Source: Morganella sibonii (GTDB lineage Bacteria; Pseudomonadota; Gammaproteobacteria; Enterobacterales; Enterobacteriaceae). Taken from it: DNA of 64,000 nt. The notes under the pieces are model-generated. The model was not told the DNA's origin. It was given only the letters and a program-made list of their open reading frames with translations, and made no database searches. A program made the translations under genes and the position numbers. Numbering within the stretch: position 1 is the first letter of the stretch; each line of letters opens with the position of its first letter. Where the stretch lies: NCBI RefSeq assembly GCF_040560245.1, contig NZ_JAKMWP010000008.1. One strand, written 5' to 3'. Positions 7,792-16,265 of this stretch are shown here, piece after piece.

Positions 7792-8815
7792 AGAGGATCT
7801 GTCCTGTCTGTGCTTTACCGCTCAGAAGCAGTGTCAGTGTCAGTAACTCATCACTGACGGATTGTCCGTAATCCTGCTTGAGACGGATTTCAATACGGGT
7901 GATCAGGGATATCGCCACCTGCAGGGTATGCGCATCAAGGCGTCCCAGGGCATCTGTTATCATTCCCCTGCGGTTCTGCCAGATACGGTGCTTATCAAAC
8001 AGTGTGCGCAGTGGCTGATGACGGCTTTCCCGCTGTAACGTCAGCAGTTGCATCACTTCGCGCTGTGCGGTGCGCAGCAGGATCACCGGCTCATTATCCT
8101 CAGCCAGAAGCTGAGTCAGAATATGACAGGCGCGCTTGCTTTTTCCTGCCAGCAGGGCATCCACCCAGTGATACGGGGTAAAATGTGCCGCATCATTGAC
8201 GGCTGCTTCCACGCGGGGCAGAGTGAGTTTTCCGTCCGGATAAATCAGGGCAAGGCGGGATAAAGCCTGTGACAGCGCCAGCAGGTTACCCTCGTAGCAA
8301 TAGCAGAGCAGACGGACAGCCTGTTCGTCCGGCTGAAGCTGTAACAGTGCGGACCGGGCAGTGACCCATTGCGGCAACCGGTTCAGATCCGGGGTCATAC
8401 AGGCGATATACACGCCATCCTGTGCCAGCGCTTTAAACCAGGCGCTGTTTTCCTGGGCTTTGGTCAGTTTATGACCGCGCAGGATCAGCAGAATATCGGG
8501 ATGCAGTAATCCGGCGAGCCGGAGAAGCTGTTCGCCCATTGCGGCGTTGGGACCGTTTTCCGGCAGATACAGCGAGAGTGTCTGCCGTCCGGCAAACAGA
8601 CTGAGTGACCGGCAGACAGAAAAAATCGCATCCCAGTCAGTATGTTGTTCAAGTGAAAAGGTAAAGTGCTCGTCAAATCCCTGTTCCTGCGCCGCATGGC
8701 GGATGGTATCCCGGGATTCCTGGAGTAATAAGGGTTCGTTCCCCCAGAGGAGGTAACGTTCACGCAGCCCCGAACGGAGCTGCGTGATGAGTTGCTCTGG
8801 TGAAACTTTTATCAT
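7772..8815 (-). CDS. holA: DNA polymerase III delta subunit HolA
   Basis: The delta subunit of the clamp loader opens the beta sliding clamp during replication. The 347-residue protein begins MIKVSPEQLITQLRSGLRERYLLWGNEPLLLQESRD, the family N-terminus of the beta-binding domain. Later segments such as LLALSQALSRLALIYPDG and PYHWVDALLAGK match the E. coli delta subunit (343 residues). The start codon overlaps the lptE stop (ATGA). Confidence 0.96.
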   Translation of the reverse strand: MIKVSPEQLITQLRSGLRERYLLWGNEPLLLQESRDTIRHAAQEQGFDEHFTFSLEQHTDWDAIFSVCRSLSLFAGRQTLSLYLPENGPNAAMGEQLLRLAGLLHPDILLILRGHKLTKAQENSAWFKALAQDGVYIACMTPDLNRLPQWVTARSALLQLQPDEQAVRLLCYCYEGNLLALSQALSRLALIYPDGKLTLPRVEAAVNDAAHFTPYHWVDALLAGKSKRACHILTQLLAEDNEPVILLRTAQREVMQLLTLQRESRHQPLRTLFDKHRIWQNRRGMITDALGRLDAHTLQVAISLITRIEIRLKQDYGQSVSDELLTLTLLLSGKAQTGQILYDEQRG

Positions 8816-9366
8816 GCCTTCGGTGCGACAATCTCAGCCGCTTCGGCATTTTCAGCCTGCTTATGCTGTTCTGAAGGCTGGATAATCAGCAGTTTACGGA
8901 CCAGACGGGCTGCCGCCTGTTCACGCATTTCCTGGCGGACCATGTCTTTTTCCGCATCTTTTGCCAGTGCTTCCAGCGGGTTATCAAAGAATGAGCGCTC
9001 AACGCGGACATTGATCGGATACACCGAACCGTTCGGCATAATCACCTGGGCATTCAGGAAATAAACCAGTTCTTTTTCAGCCGCTTTACCGTCCTGGAAA
9101 ATGGATACCGTCTCTTCCTTACCTTCGGAAGAACCGGTGATCTTCAGTACCGGGACGGAGGCATCACCGCTCTCAATAATCTGTACGTTATTCAGCTGCA
9201 GTTGCTGACGGATAGCACGGGTCTGTTCGCCATACGGATCGCCGGTACTGATCTGCATTTTCTGCAGTTCAGGCGGAATTTGTGTGGTGCCGCGCAGATG
9301 GAAGCCGCAGCCTGCGGTGACCAGCACCGCAAGCCCGAGCAACAGCGTGATAATGCGATGTCGCAC
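8812..9366 (-). CDS. lptE: LPS-assembly lipoprotein LptE
   Basis: LptE is the outer-membrane lipoprotein plug of the LptD translocon, which inserts lipopolysaccharide into the outer leaflet. The 184-residue protein has a lipoprotein signal ending VTAGC (Cys19) followed by GFHLRGTTQIPPELQ, the family N-terminus. Later motifs include VYPINVRVERSFFDNPLEALAKDAE. It lies 14 bases downstream of leuS and overlaps holA, so it is part of the same operon. Confidence 0.95.
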   Translation of the reverse strand: MRHRIITLLLGLAVLVTAGCGFHLRGTTQIPPELQKMQISTGDPYGEQTRAIRQQLQLNNVQIIESGDASVPVLKITGSSEGKEETVSIFQDGKAAEKELVYFLNAQVIMPNGSVYPINVRVERSFFDNPLEALAKDAEKDMVRQEMREQAAARLVRKLLIIQPSEQHKQAENAEAAEIVAPKA

Positions 9367-9379
9367 GATATCTCCTTAA

Positions 9380-11962
9380 TTAACCGACGACCAGGTTCAG
9401 TAATTTACCCGGCACATAAATGACTTTGCGAACACTCACACCTTCGAGGTATTTCGCGACATTCGCTTCTTCTGACGCCAGCGCCATGACCGCATCCTGT
9501 TCCGCATCTGCGGCAACCGTAATACGGCCGCGGACTTTACCGTTGATCTGGATAACAATCAGTTTGGTATCGTCAACCATTGCTTCTTCACTGGCAACCG
9601 GCCACTGCGCATCATCCACATCGGTTTCGTGACCCAGCGCTTTCCACAGGGTGAAACCGGCGTGCGGGATAATCGGGGACAGCATACGGATAACGGCATC
9701 CAGCGCTTCCTGCATCAGTGCGCGATCCTGTTCTGTTTCCTGAGGTGCACGCTGTAACTCGTTGAGCAGTTCCATAATCGCGGCGATAGCGGTGTTGAAC
9801 TGCTTACGGCGGCCGGCATCATCGCTGACTTTGGCAATCGTTTTGTGCAGGGAACGGCGCAGATCTTTTTGTGCCGGCGTCAGGCTGCTGATATCCAGTG
9901 GTGCGGTTTTGCCTTTCTGAACATGTTCATACACCAGGCGCCATACACGGCGGATAAAGCGGTTTGCACCTTCCACGCCGGATTCCTGCCATTCCAGGGT
10001 CAGTTCCGGTGGTGCCGCAAACATCATAAACAGACGAACGGTATCCGCGCCGTATTTTTCCACCATGATCTGCGGATCAACGCCGTTGTTCTTCGATTTT
10101 GACATTTTGCTCATGCCGGTGTGAACCAGCTCGCGGCCTTCTTTATCTGTTGCCTTGATGATACGATTTTTATCATCACGCTCAAGAATGGCGTCTTCCG
10201 GAGAAACCCACACGCGGTGACCATCGGTATCGGTGTAGTAGAAAGAATCGGCCAGTACCATACCCTGACACAGCAGATTTTTTGCCGGCTCATTTGAGTT
10301 CACCAGGCCTGCATCACGCATCAGTTTGTGGAAGAAGCGGAAATACATCAGGTGCATGATGGCGTGTTCGATACCGCCGATATACTGATCAACCGGCAGC
10401 CAGTAGTTGGCCGCAGCCGGGTCCAGCATGCCTTTGTCGTAGTCCGGGCAGCAGTAGCGCGCATAATACCAGGAGGATTCCATAAAGGTATCGAAGGTAT
10501 CGGTTTCACGCAGGGCTGGCTGTCCGTTGATGGTGGTTTTTGCCCACTCCGGATCGGCTTTGATCGGGCTGGTGATACCATCCATGACCACGTCTTCCGG
10601 CAGGATAACCGGTAACTGATCTTCCGGAACCGGAACCACGGTGCCGTCTTCCAGGGTTGCCATCGGAATCGGCGCGCCCCAGTAACGCTGACGGGAAACA
10701 CCCCAGTCGCGCAGACGGTAATTCACTTTGCGTTCGCCAACGCCGAGTGCCACCAGTTTGTCGGCAATGGCATTGAAACCGGTGGTATAATCGAGGCCAT
10801 CAAATTCACCGGAGTTGAACAGGGTGTTTTTGCCGGTCATTGCGGCTTCACTGATATCCGGCTCAGAACCGTCTTCATTCAGAATGACAGGTTTGATCGG
10901 TAAATCGTATTTGGTGGCAAATTCCCAGTCACGCTGGTCGTGTGCCGGAACCGCCATCACGGCACCGGTGCCGTATTCCATCAGAACGAAGTTGGCAGCC
11001 CAGACCTGGATTTTTTCGCCGGTCAGCGGGTGAATAGCAAACATCCCGGTTGCCACGCCTTTTTTCTCCATCGTGGCCATTTCAGCCTCTGCCACTTTGG
11101 TATTACGGCACTCGTCGATAAAGGTTTTCAGCTCAGGATTGTTCTGTGCAGCCTGCTGTGCCAGCGGATGTCCTGCTGCCACCGCCAGATAAGTGACACC
11201 CATAAAGGTATCCGGGCGGGTGGTGTAGACACTCAGTTTTTCGGTGCTGTCCGCGACATCAAAGGTGATTTCCACACCCTCGGAACGGCCGATCCAGTTG
11301 CGCTGCATGGTTTTGACCTGCTCCGGCCAGTCTTCCAGCGTATCGAGGTCATTGAGCAGCTCTTCGGCATAAGCGGTGATTTTGATAAACCACTGCGGGA
11401 TCTCTTTGCGCTCAACCGGGGTATCACAACGCCAGCAGCAGCCGTCGATAACCTGTTCGTTCGCGAGAACGGTCAGGTCATGCGGACACCAGTTCACTGC
11501 TGAGGTTTTTTTATACGCCAGACCTTTTTCATACAGTTTGGTGAAGAACCACTGTTCCCAGCGGTAATATTCCGGCGTACAGGTGGTGACTTCGCGATCC
11601 CAGTCGTACGCGAAACCCAGCTTTTTCAGCTGCTGTTTCATGTATTCGATATTGGCATAGGTCCACGGTGCCGGTGCGGTGTTGTTTTTCACCGCCGCGC
11701 CTTCCGCAGGCAGACCGAACGCATCCCAGCCGATTGGCTGTAAGACGTTTTTACCCAGCATACGCTGGTAACGTGACATCACATCACCCAGGGTGTAGTT
11801 ACGCACGTGGCCCATGTGTAGTCGTCCTGAAGGGTATGGCAGCATAGACAGGCAGTAGTATTTTTCTTTACTGTTATCTTCAGTCACTTTAAATGTTTGT
11901 TTTTCCTGCCAGTGACTCTGGACTTGTTGCTCTATGTCTTCGGGACGATATTGTTCTTGCAT
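9380..11962 (-). CDS. leuS: Leucyl-tRNA synthetase
   Basis: This class I aminoacyl-tRNA synthetase charges tRNA-Leu. It has 860 residues, the same as E. coli LeuS. The HIGH-type motif appears as HMGHVRN near residue 49, the editing (CP1) domain contains TTRPDTFMGVTYLAVA, and the KMSKS loop is KMSKSKNNG near 618. The start MQEQYRPEDIEQQVQSHW matches the family. It is the first gene of the leuS-lptE-holA-nadD operon on the minus strand. Confidence 0.98.
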   Translation of the reverse strand: MQEQYRPEDIEQQVQSHWQEKQTFKVTEDNSKEKYYCLSMLPYPSGRLHMGHVRNYTLGDVMSRYQRMLGKNVLQPIGWDAFGLPAEGAAVKNNTAPAPWTYANIEYMKQQLKKLGFAYDWDREVTTCTPEYYRWEQWFFTKLYEKGLAYKKTSAVNWCPHDLTVLANEQVIDGCCWRCDTPVERKEIPQWFIKITAYAEELLNDLDTLEDWPEQVKTMQRNWIGRSEGVEITFDVADSTEKLSVYTTRPDTFMGVTYLAVAAGHPLAQQAAQNNPELKTFIDECRNTKVAEAEMATMEKKGVATGMFAIHPLTGEKIQVWAANFVLMEYGTGAVMAVPAHDQRDWEFATKYDLPIKPVILNEDGSEPDISEAAMTGKNTLFNSGEFDGLDYTTGFNAIADKLVALGVGERKVNYRLRDWGVSRQRYWGAPIPMATLEDGTVVPVPEDQLPVILPEDVVMDGITSPIKADPEWAKTTINGQPALRETDTFDTFMESSWYYARYCCPDYDKGMLDPAAANYWLPVDQYIGGIEHAIMHLMYFRFFHKLMRDAGLVNSNEPAKNLLCQGMVLADSFYYTDTDGHRVWVSPEDAILERDDKNRIIKATDKEGRELVHTGMSKMSKSKNNGVDPQIMVEKYGADTVRLFMMFAAPPELTLEWQESGVEGANRFIRRVWRLVYEHVQKGKTAPLDISSLTPAQKDLRRSLHKTIAKVSDDAGRRKQFNTAIAAIMELLNELQRAPQETEQDRALMQEALDAVIRMLSPIIPHAGFTLWKALGHETDVDDAQWPVASEEAMVDDTKLIVIQINGKVRGRITVAADAEQDAVMALASEEANVAKYLEGVSVRKVIYVPGKLLNLVVG

Positions 11963-12146
11963 GGCACCGGTATTCCTGTGGTGATGAACTGCCGGACACG
12001 GACTGACGACCAGACCGGACGGACAGCATAATAATATATGGTTTTGTTAATATCTGACCCGTAAGCATAGCCGATATGCCCCTGAGGGAACAACAGTTAA
12101 GGTCGTAAAGGGATGAAAAAAGCAGGGGAATGATAAAGAGAAGAAG
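11963..12146 (-). promoter_or_regulatory. leuS upstream region
   Basis: These bases lie upstream of leuS and downstream of the gltL terminator. They should hold the leuS promoter on the minus strand; an AT-rich patch at 12030-12055 is the most promoter-like part. I see no open reading frame of note and no leader-peptide or T-box-like structure. Confidence 0.35.
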
Positions 12147-12168
12147 AAAGGCCGGTCTGTAACCGGCC
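12147..12168 (-). terminator. Rho-independent terminator after gltL
   Basis: Read on the minus strand, GGCCGGT and ACCGGCC form a perfect 7-bp stem with a 5-base loop, followed by TTTCTTC. It lies 10-30 bases after the gltL stop and should end the gltIJKL transcript. Confidence 0.7.
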
Positions 12169-12178
12169 GGTCAGAACA

Positions 12179-12904
12179 TCAGTGCAGAATTTTGGCCAGA
12201 AAATCTTTGGCGCGATCGGATTTCGGGTTGGCAAAGAAATCCTCTTTTTTACTGTCCTCGATGATTTTCCCTTCATCCATGAAAATCACGCGGTCGGCCA
12301 CTTTACGGGCAAAGCCCATTTCGTGGGTCACCACCATCATCGTCATGCCTTCGTGTGCCAGTTCAACCATAACATCCAGCACTTCGTTGATCATTTCCGG
12401 GTCGAGGGCCGAGGTCGGTTCGTCGAACAGCATTGCGACGGGGTCCATACACAGGGCGCGGGCGATAGCCACACGCTGCTGCTGTCCGCCGGATAACTGG
12501 GACGGGAATTTATCCGCGTGGCCGGATAATCCCACCCGCTCCAGCAGCTTCAGCCCTTTTTCTCTGGCGGTGGTTTTACTGCGGCCCAGCACTTTTACCT
12601 GTGCCAGGGTCAGGTTTTCCACGATGGAGAGGTGCGGAAACAGCTCAAAGTGCTGGAATACCATGCCGACTTTAGAGCGCAGTTTTGCCAGATCGGTACG
12701 TTTATTATTCACCTGTATATCATTGACGAAAATTTCGCCTTCCTGTACCGGCTCCAGGCCGTTAACGGTTTTTATCAGCGTGGATTTACCGGAGCCGGAC
12801 GGGCCGCACACCACAACCACTTCCCCTTTTTTGACGTCGGTCGAGCAGTCGGTTAAGACACGGAACTGACCGTACCATTTGGAGATATTTTTCAGGGAGA
12901 TCAT
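12179..12904 (-). CDS. gltL: Glutamate/aspartate ABC transporter ATP-binding protein GltL
   Basis: This is the ATPase of the GltIJKL polar amino acid importer. The 241-residue protein shows Walker A GPSGSGKST (about 34-42), the Q-loop FQHFELFPHL, the ABC signature LSGGQQQR (about 138-145), Walker B AMLFDEPTSALDP and the switch His in VVTHEMGFA. Length and sequence match E. coli GltL. The start overlaps the gltK stop (ATGA). Confidence 0.97.
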   Translation of the reverse strand: MISLKNISKWYGQFRVLTDCSTDVKKGEVVVVCGPSGSGKSTLIKTVNGLEPVQEGEIFVNDIQVNNKRTDLAKLRSKVGMVFQHFELFPHLSIVENLTLAQVKVLGRSKTTAREKGLKLLERVGLSGHADKFPSQLSGGQQQRVAIARALCMDPVAMLFDEPTSALDPEMINEVLDVMVELAHEGMTMMVVTHEMGFARKVADRVIFMDEGKIIEDSKKEDFFANPKSDRAKDFLAKILH

Positions 12905-13578
12905 GACACAGTCCTTCTCTTGAGATAATTAACCAGCATTGACGCCGCAAAGCTGATAACAAAATAAACCGCACCCGCAAACAGCACCATCTCGATTTGC
13001 GTTCCGTCGCGCTCGCCGATATTGCTGGCGGTGCGGAAGAAATCGGTCAGGCTGAGCACATACACCAGCGAGGTATCCTGGAACAGGACAATACCCTGGG
13101 TCAGCAGCAGCGGGATCATCGCGCGGAATGCCTGCGGCAGAACCACCAGACGCATGGTCTGCATTTTGGTCATACCGAGGGCGAGTGAGGCGGATGTTTG
13201 TCCCCGTGACACACTCTGGATACCGGCGCGGATAATTTCAGCATAATACGCAGCTTCAAACAGGGAAAACGCTACCATAGCTGAGATCAGACGGATATCT
13301 GTTTTTGGTGATATACCAAGAACATTTTGGACTAAGTTAGGCACAATCAGATAAAACCACAACAGCACCATCACCAGCGGAACGGAACGGAAGGCGTTCA
13401 CATAGAGTGCAGCCAGCCAGCTCACGATTTTGATGGATGACAGACGCATCATCGCCAGAATGGTACCCCACAGGATGCCGATAACAATCGCCGTGATGGT
13501 GATTTTCGCCGTAATAACCAGTCCGTCTAACAGGAACGGCATGCCCGGCATCACCGAACTCCAGTCAAATTCATACAT
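12901..13578 (-). CDS. gltK: Glutamate/aspartate ABC transporter permease GltK
   Basis: This is one of two paired permeases of the glutamate/aspartate importer, with 225 residues and about five membrane spans. The EAA-type loop is visible as ASLALGMTKMQTMRLVVLPQA, the site that contacts the GltL ATPase. It overlaps gltJ upstream and gltL downstream by ATGA junctions, giving tightly coupled expression. Confidence 0.96.
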   Translation of the reverse strand: MYEFDWSSVMPGMPFLLDGLVITAKITITAIVIGILWGTILAMMRLSSIKIVSWLAALYVNAFRSVPLVMVLLWFYLIVPNLVQNVLGISPKTDIRLISAMVAFSLFEAAYYAEIIRAGIQSVSRGQTSASLALGMTKMQTMRLVVLPQAFRAMIPLLLTQGIVLFQDTSLVYVLSLTDFFRTASNIGERDGTQIEMVLFAGAVYFVISFAASMLVNYLKRRTVS

Positions 13579-14315
13579 CAGCGGCCTCCTGTCCCGGGCA
13601 GACGCACCCGTTTTTCCAGTAAATGCATGGCCAGCATAATAATGACGTTAATGCCGACATAAGCGAGGGTTATCGCTGTAAAGGACTCATAGGCTCTGGC
13701 GGAATAATCCAGCAATTTACCGGCCTGAGCGGCCATATCGACCAGCCCGATGGTGGAGGCAATCGCGGAGTTTTTCACCAGATTGAGCATTTCGGATGTC
13801 ATCGGCGGAATAATCACGCGGTAGGCATTCGGCAGCAGGACATAACGGTAAGTCTGCGGCAGTGTCAGCCCCATCGCCAGCCCGGCCGCTTTCTGGCCGC
13901 GCGGCAGTGACTGAATGGCGGCACGAACCTGTTCGGTCATACGGGCTGCGGTAAACAGTCCCAGACAGAGGGTGGAGGAAATAAAGAACTGGATATTCGG
14001 GTCGAGATCCATTTTAAACCAGTCGCGCAGAGACGGCGGCAGGAATTCAGGGATCACCAGATACCAGGTGAAAAACTGGACGATCAGCGGCACATTACGG
14101 AAAATTTCCACATAAATGGTGCCGAGAGAGGAGAGAAATTTATTCGGCACCGTACGGAGAATACCGAACAGAGATCCCACCAGAAAGGCGATAATCCAGG
14201 CACAGATTGACAGCATTACCGTGACCTTCAGGCCGGACAGAATCCAGCCGAGGTAAGTGGTGTTGCCGAAGGGGGCGGGCTGAAAAAATATCCCCCAGTC
14301 CCAGTTAGCTGACAT
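13578..14315 (-). CDS. gltJ: Glutamate/aspartate ABC transporter permease GltJ
   Basis: This is the second permease of the importer (245 residues). It begins MSANWDWGIFF and contains the HisMQ-type loop KAAGLAMGLTLPQTYRYVLLP. It is separated from the upstream gltI by about 200 bases of structured non-coding sequence, as in E. coli, where the SroC RNA is derived from that interval. Confidence 0.96.
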   Translation of the reverse strand: MSANWDWGIFFQPAPFGNTTYLGWILSGLKVTVMLSICAWIIAFLVGSLFGILRTVPNKFLSSLGTIYVEIFRNVPLIVQFFTWYLVIPEFLPPSLRDWFKMDLDPNIQFFISSTLCLGLFTAARMTEQVRAAIQSLPRGQKAAGLAMGLTLPQTYRYVLLPNAYRVIIPPMTSEMLNLVKNSAIASTIGLVDMAAQAGKLLDYSARAYESFTAITLAYVGINVIIMLAMHLLEKRVRLPGTGGR

Positions 14316-14417
14316 AGCGCGGCTCCCGGTAAAAGAACGAACTCCCTGTATAAGACGGATAACCAGTGGTTACCGGACAGATAGAGTATTTACATGCTGC
14401 GGACTGCGGCTTATCGT

Positions 14418-14450
14418 CCGCGCCCGCGTCAGTGGTGAACGCGGGCGCGG
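14418..14450 (-). repeat. Perfect 11-bp stem-loop in the gltI-gltJ spacer
   Basis: CCGCGCCCGCG (14418-14428) pairs exactly with CGCGGGCGCGG (14440-14450) around an 11-base loop. No U-tract follows in either direction, so it looks like an mRNA-stabilising or transcription-attenuating intercistronic structure rather than a classical terminator. It lies between the high-demand binding protein gene gltI and the permease gene gltJ. Confidence 0.7.
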
Positions 14451-14475
14451 CGGTCTTAGTTATATCCTCAGTCCG

Positions 14476-14506
14476 GGCGGCGCAGCCTGTCCGGCTGTCA
14501 GCCGCC
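14476..14506 (-). repeat. Second stem-loop immediately after gltI
   Basis: GGCGGC (14476-14481) pairs with GCCGCC (14501-14506), and inside it CAGCC (14483-14487) pairs with GGCTG (14493-14497). It starts a few bases after the gltI stop. Together with the 14418-14450 hairpin it would protect the gltI message 3' end and lower downstream gltJKL expression. Confidence 0.6.
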
Positions 14507-14513
14507 GCAGAGG

Positions 14514-15410
14514 TTATTCAAAGGCTTTGTCGTTCGGTGCTTTGAACAGGCCTTTCATTTCACCGGACAATTCAAAGTTCAGGTTGAGGTTCTTAGGCGG
14601 AATCGGTTGTTTGAACCAGCGGTTATAGGATTTCTCAGCGTTACCGGAGGTTTGGGCATCAGAAACAGTTTTATCGATCAGGGCTTTAAACTGCGGATCA
14701 TCTTTGCGCAGCATACAACCGTAGGCTTCTTCGGATTGCGGTGTGCCGACGATCACCCAGTTATCCGGTTTTTTCGCTTTGGCGCGTTCACCGGCCAGCA
14801 GGGCATCATCCATCATAAAGGCGACAGCACGGCCGGACTCCAGAGTGCGGAAGGCATCCCCGTGATCTTTGGCGCTGATAATGCGCATCTTCATCTGCTT
14901 CTCATCATTGAGTTTGTTGAGCAGCATTTCAGAGGTGGTACCGGAAGTGACCACCACGTTTTTCCCGGCGAGATCGGCAAAGTCTTTAACACCGGAATCT
15001 TTACCGGTCAGCAGACGGGTGCCAACCACAAAAATGGTGTTGGAGAAAGCGGCCTGCTGCTGGCGGGCCAGGTTGTTAGTGGTGGAGCCGCACTCAAAAT
15101 CGAAAGTGCCGTTCTGTAACAGCGGGATACGGTTCTGAGAAGTGACCGGGATCAGTTTGACCTGTAAATCCGGCTTATTCAGCGTCTTTTTCACGGCATC
15201 AACAATATGGTTGGAGTAATCCTGGGAATACCCGACCACGTTTTGCTGGTTATCATAATAAGAGAAAGGGACAGAGGACTCGCGGTGACCGACAATAATC
15301 ACACCGTTATCATTGATTTTTTTCAGTGTACCGGTCAGCTCTTCAGCAGAAACTGCCGCACTGGCAAGCGCGGCTCCGGTGACCAGTACAGACAAAACTA
15401 ACTTGCGCAT
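14514..15410 (-). CDS. gltI: Glutamate/aspartate periplasmic binding protein GltI
   Basis: This is the periplasmic solute-binding protein that delivers L-glutamate and L-aspartate to GltJK. The 298-residue product has a Sec signal peptide (MRKLVLSVLVTGAALASAAVSA). Family segments include NGVIIVGHRESSVPFSYYDN, FDFECGSTTNN and FMMDDALLAGERAKAKKPDNW. I chose the ATG at 15410, six bases after GGAG; the frame extends two codons further to a TTG. Confidence 0.97.
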   Translation of the reverse strand: MRKLVLSVLVTGAALASAAVSAEELTGTLKKINDNGVIIVGHRESSVPFSYYDNQQNVVGYSQDYSNHIVDAVKKTLNKPDLQVKLIPVTSQNRIPLLQNGTFDFECGSTTNNLARQQQAAFSNTIFVVGTRLLTGKDSGVKDFADLAGKNVVVTSGTTSEMLLNKLNDEKQMKMRIISAKDHGDAFRTLESGRAVAFMMDDALLAGERAKAKKPDNWVIVGTPQSEEAYGCMLRKDDPQFKALIDKTVSDAQTSGNAEKSYNRWFKQPIPPKNLNLNFELSGEMKGLFKAPNDKAFE

Positions 15411-15839
15411 AAACAACTCCTTTTCGGGAACGGTATAAGGACGTGTGTTGCTCTTGTGTTTGTATTGTTAAAAATAGAACACTATTGTTAATAAATGGAA
15501 GTTAATTTGTTTTAAATCGGGAGATCCCTCTCACTCTGTCCGATAAAGATGTGCAAGTTACACGTGAAACGCGCATTCACATTAAATTAGGGTATTTTGG
15601 CGTGATGTGGTTTTATATGCTGGTTTTGATTGTTTTATTAACCTGTTAATGGTGTTTTTTACTGTCAGGTGAGAGGCTTTTACGGCAGCGAAATGCCGTC
15701 GTGCCATAATCTGCGGTTGTAACAATCCGGCTGTACCGTGTTAACATTCTATTCCGGCTGACTGTGTAAAGTTATGGTTATCCGGTTGTCTGAAATCGCA
15801 GGCTGTGTAAGATAGGCGGTAACTATCGGGGAGCGGGCT
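15411..15839. promoter_or_regulatory. Divergent regulatory region gltI / scs cassette
   Basis: About 430 AT-rich bases separate gltI (minus) and the Scs genes (plus). On the plus strand TTGTCT (15786-15791) and TAAGAT (15808-15813), 16 bases apart, make a plausible sigma-70 promoter for scsA. GGGGAG sits seven bases before its ATG. A GTAAA half-site at 15766-15770 with a degenerate second half at 15776-15780 weakly resembles a CpxR box. The gltI promoter must lie toward 15450-15520. I see no other gene. Confidence 0.45.
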
Positions 15840-16208
15840 ATGCTGAAGCAACGCAGGCAGGGTTATCTGCTGCTGTTTTTCACATTCTTCTTTATCATGT
15901 TGTGTCTGACACAACGGATGTCTGGTGCGCCACGCATCAGTCTGAGCACGTCTGCTGATCTTATCACCCCGGCGTCGTTCAGTGATACGGAAACCGGGAG
16001 TACTCAGCCCGGCAGCACCTGCGATATCAGCGCCAAATCGCTGAGTACGGTGCCGCAGTTTCCGGCCGAACCTCTCTTTTTCGCTCTTCTTTTCTTCGTC
16101 ATGACAGCGGTTATTGTCCCTGTTCGTTACCGTTCGCGCTCATGGCGTCAGCATATCCCGCCGATGCGGCTGCGCAGGCATCTCCATTTTTGTGTCATGA
16201 GGGATTAG
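15840..16208 (+). CDS. Probable ScsA-like small membrane protein
   Basis: This is a 122-residue protein with two hydrophobic segments: one at residues 9-24 and one near 78-93 (PLFFALLFFVMTAVIVPV). The C-terminal tail is basic and rich in Arg and His, ending in RRHLHFCVMRD. Position (first gene before scsBCD), length and topology fit ScsA of the Salmonella suppressor-of-copper-sensitivity operon, whose biochemical role is unclear. I could not confirm identity from memory of the sequence, so the name is an inference from context. The start has GGGGAG with good spacing. Confidence 0.65.
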   Translation: MLKQRRQGYLLLFFTFFFIMLCLTQRMSGAPRISLSTSADLITPASFSDTETGSTQPGSTCDISAKSLSTVPQFPAEPLFFALLFFVMTAVIVPVRYRSRSWRQHIPPMRLRRHLHFCVMRD

Positions 16209-16265
16209 CAACCGGCAATCTTTATATTGTCGGGTTTTTTGCTTAATTCGGAGATGAAAAATATT

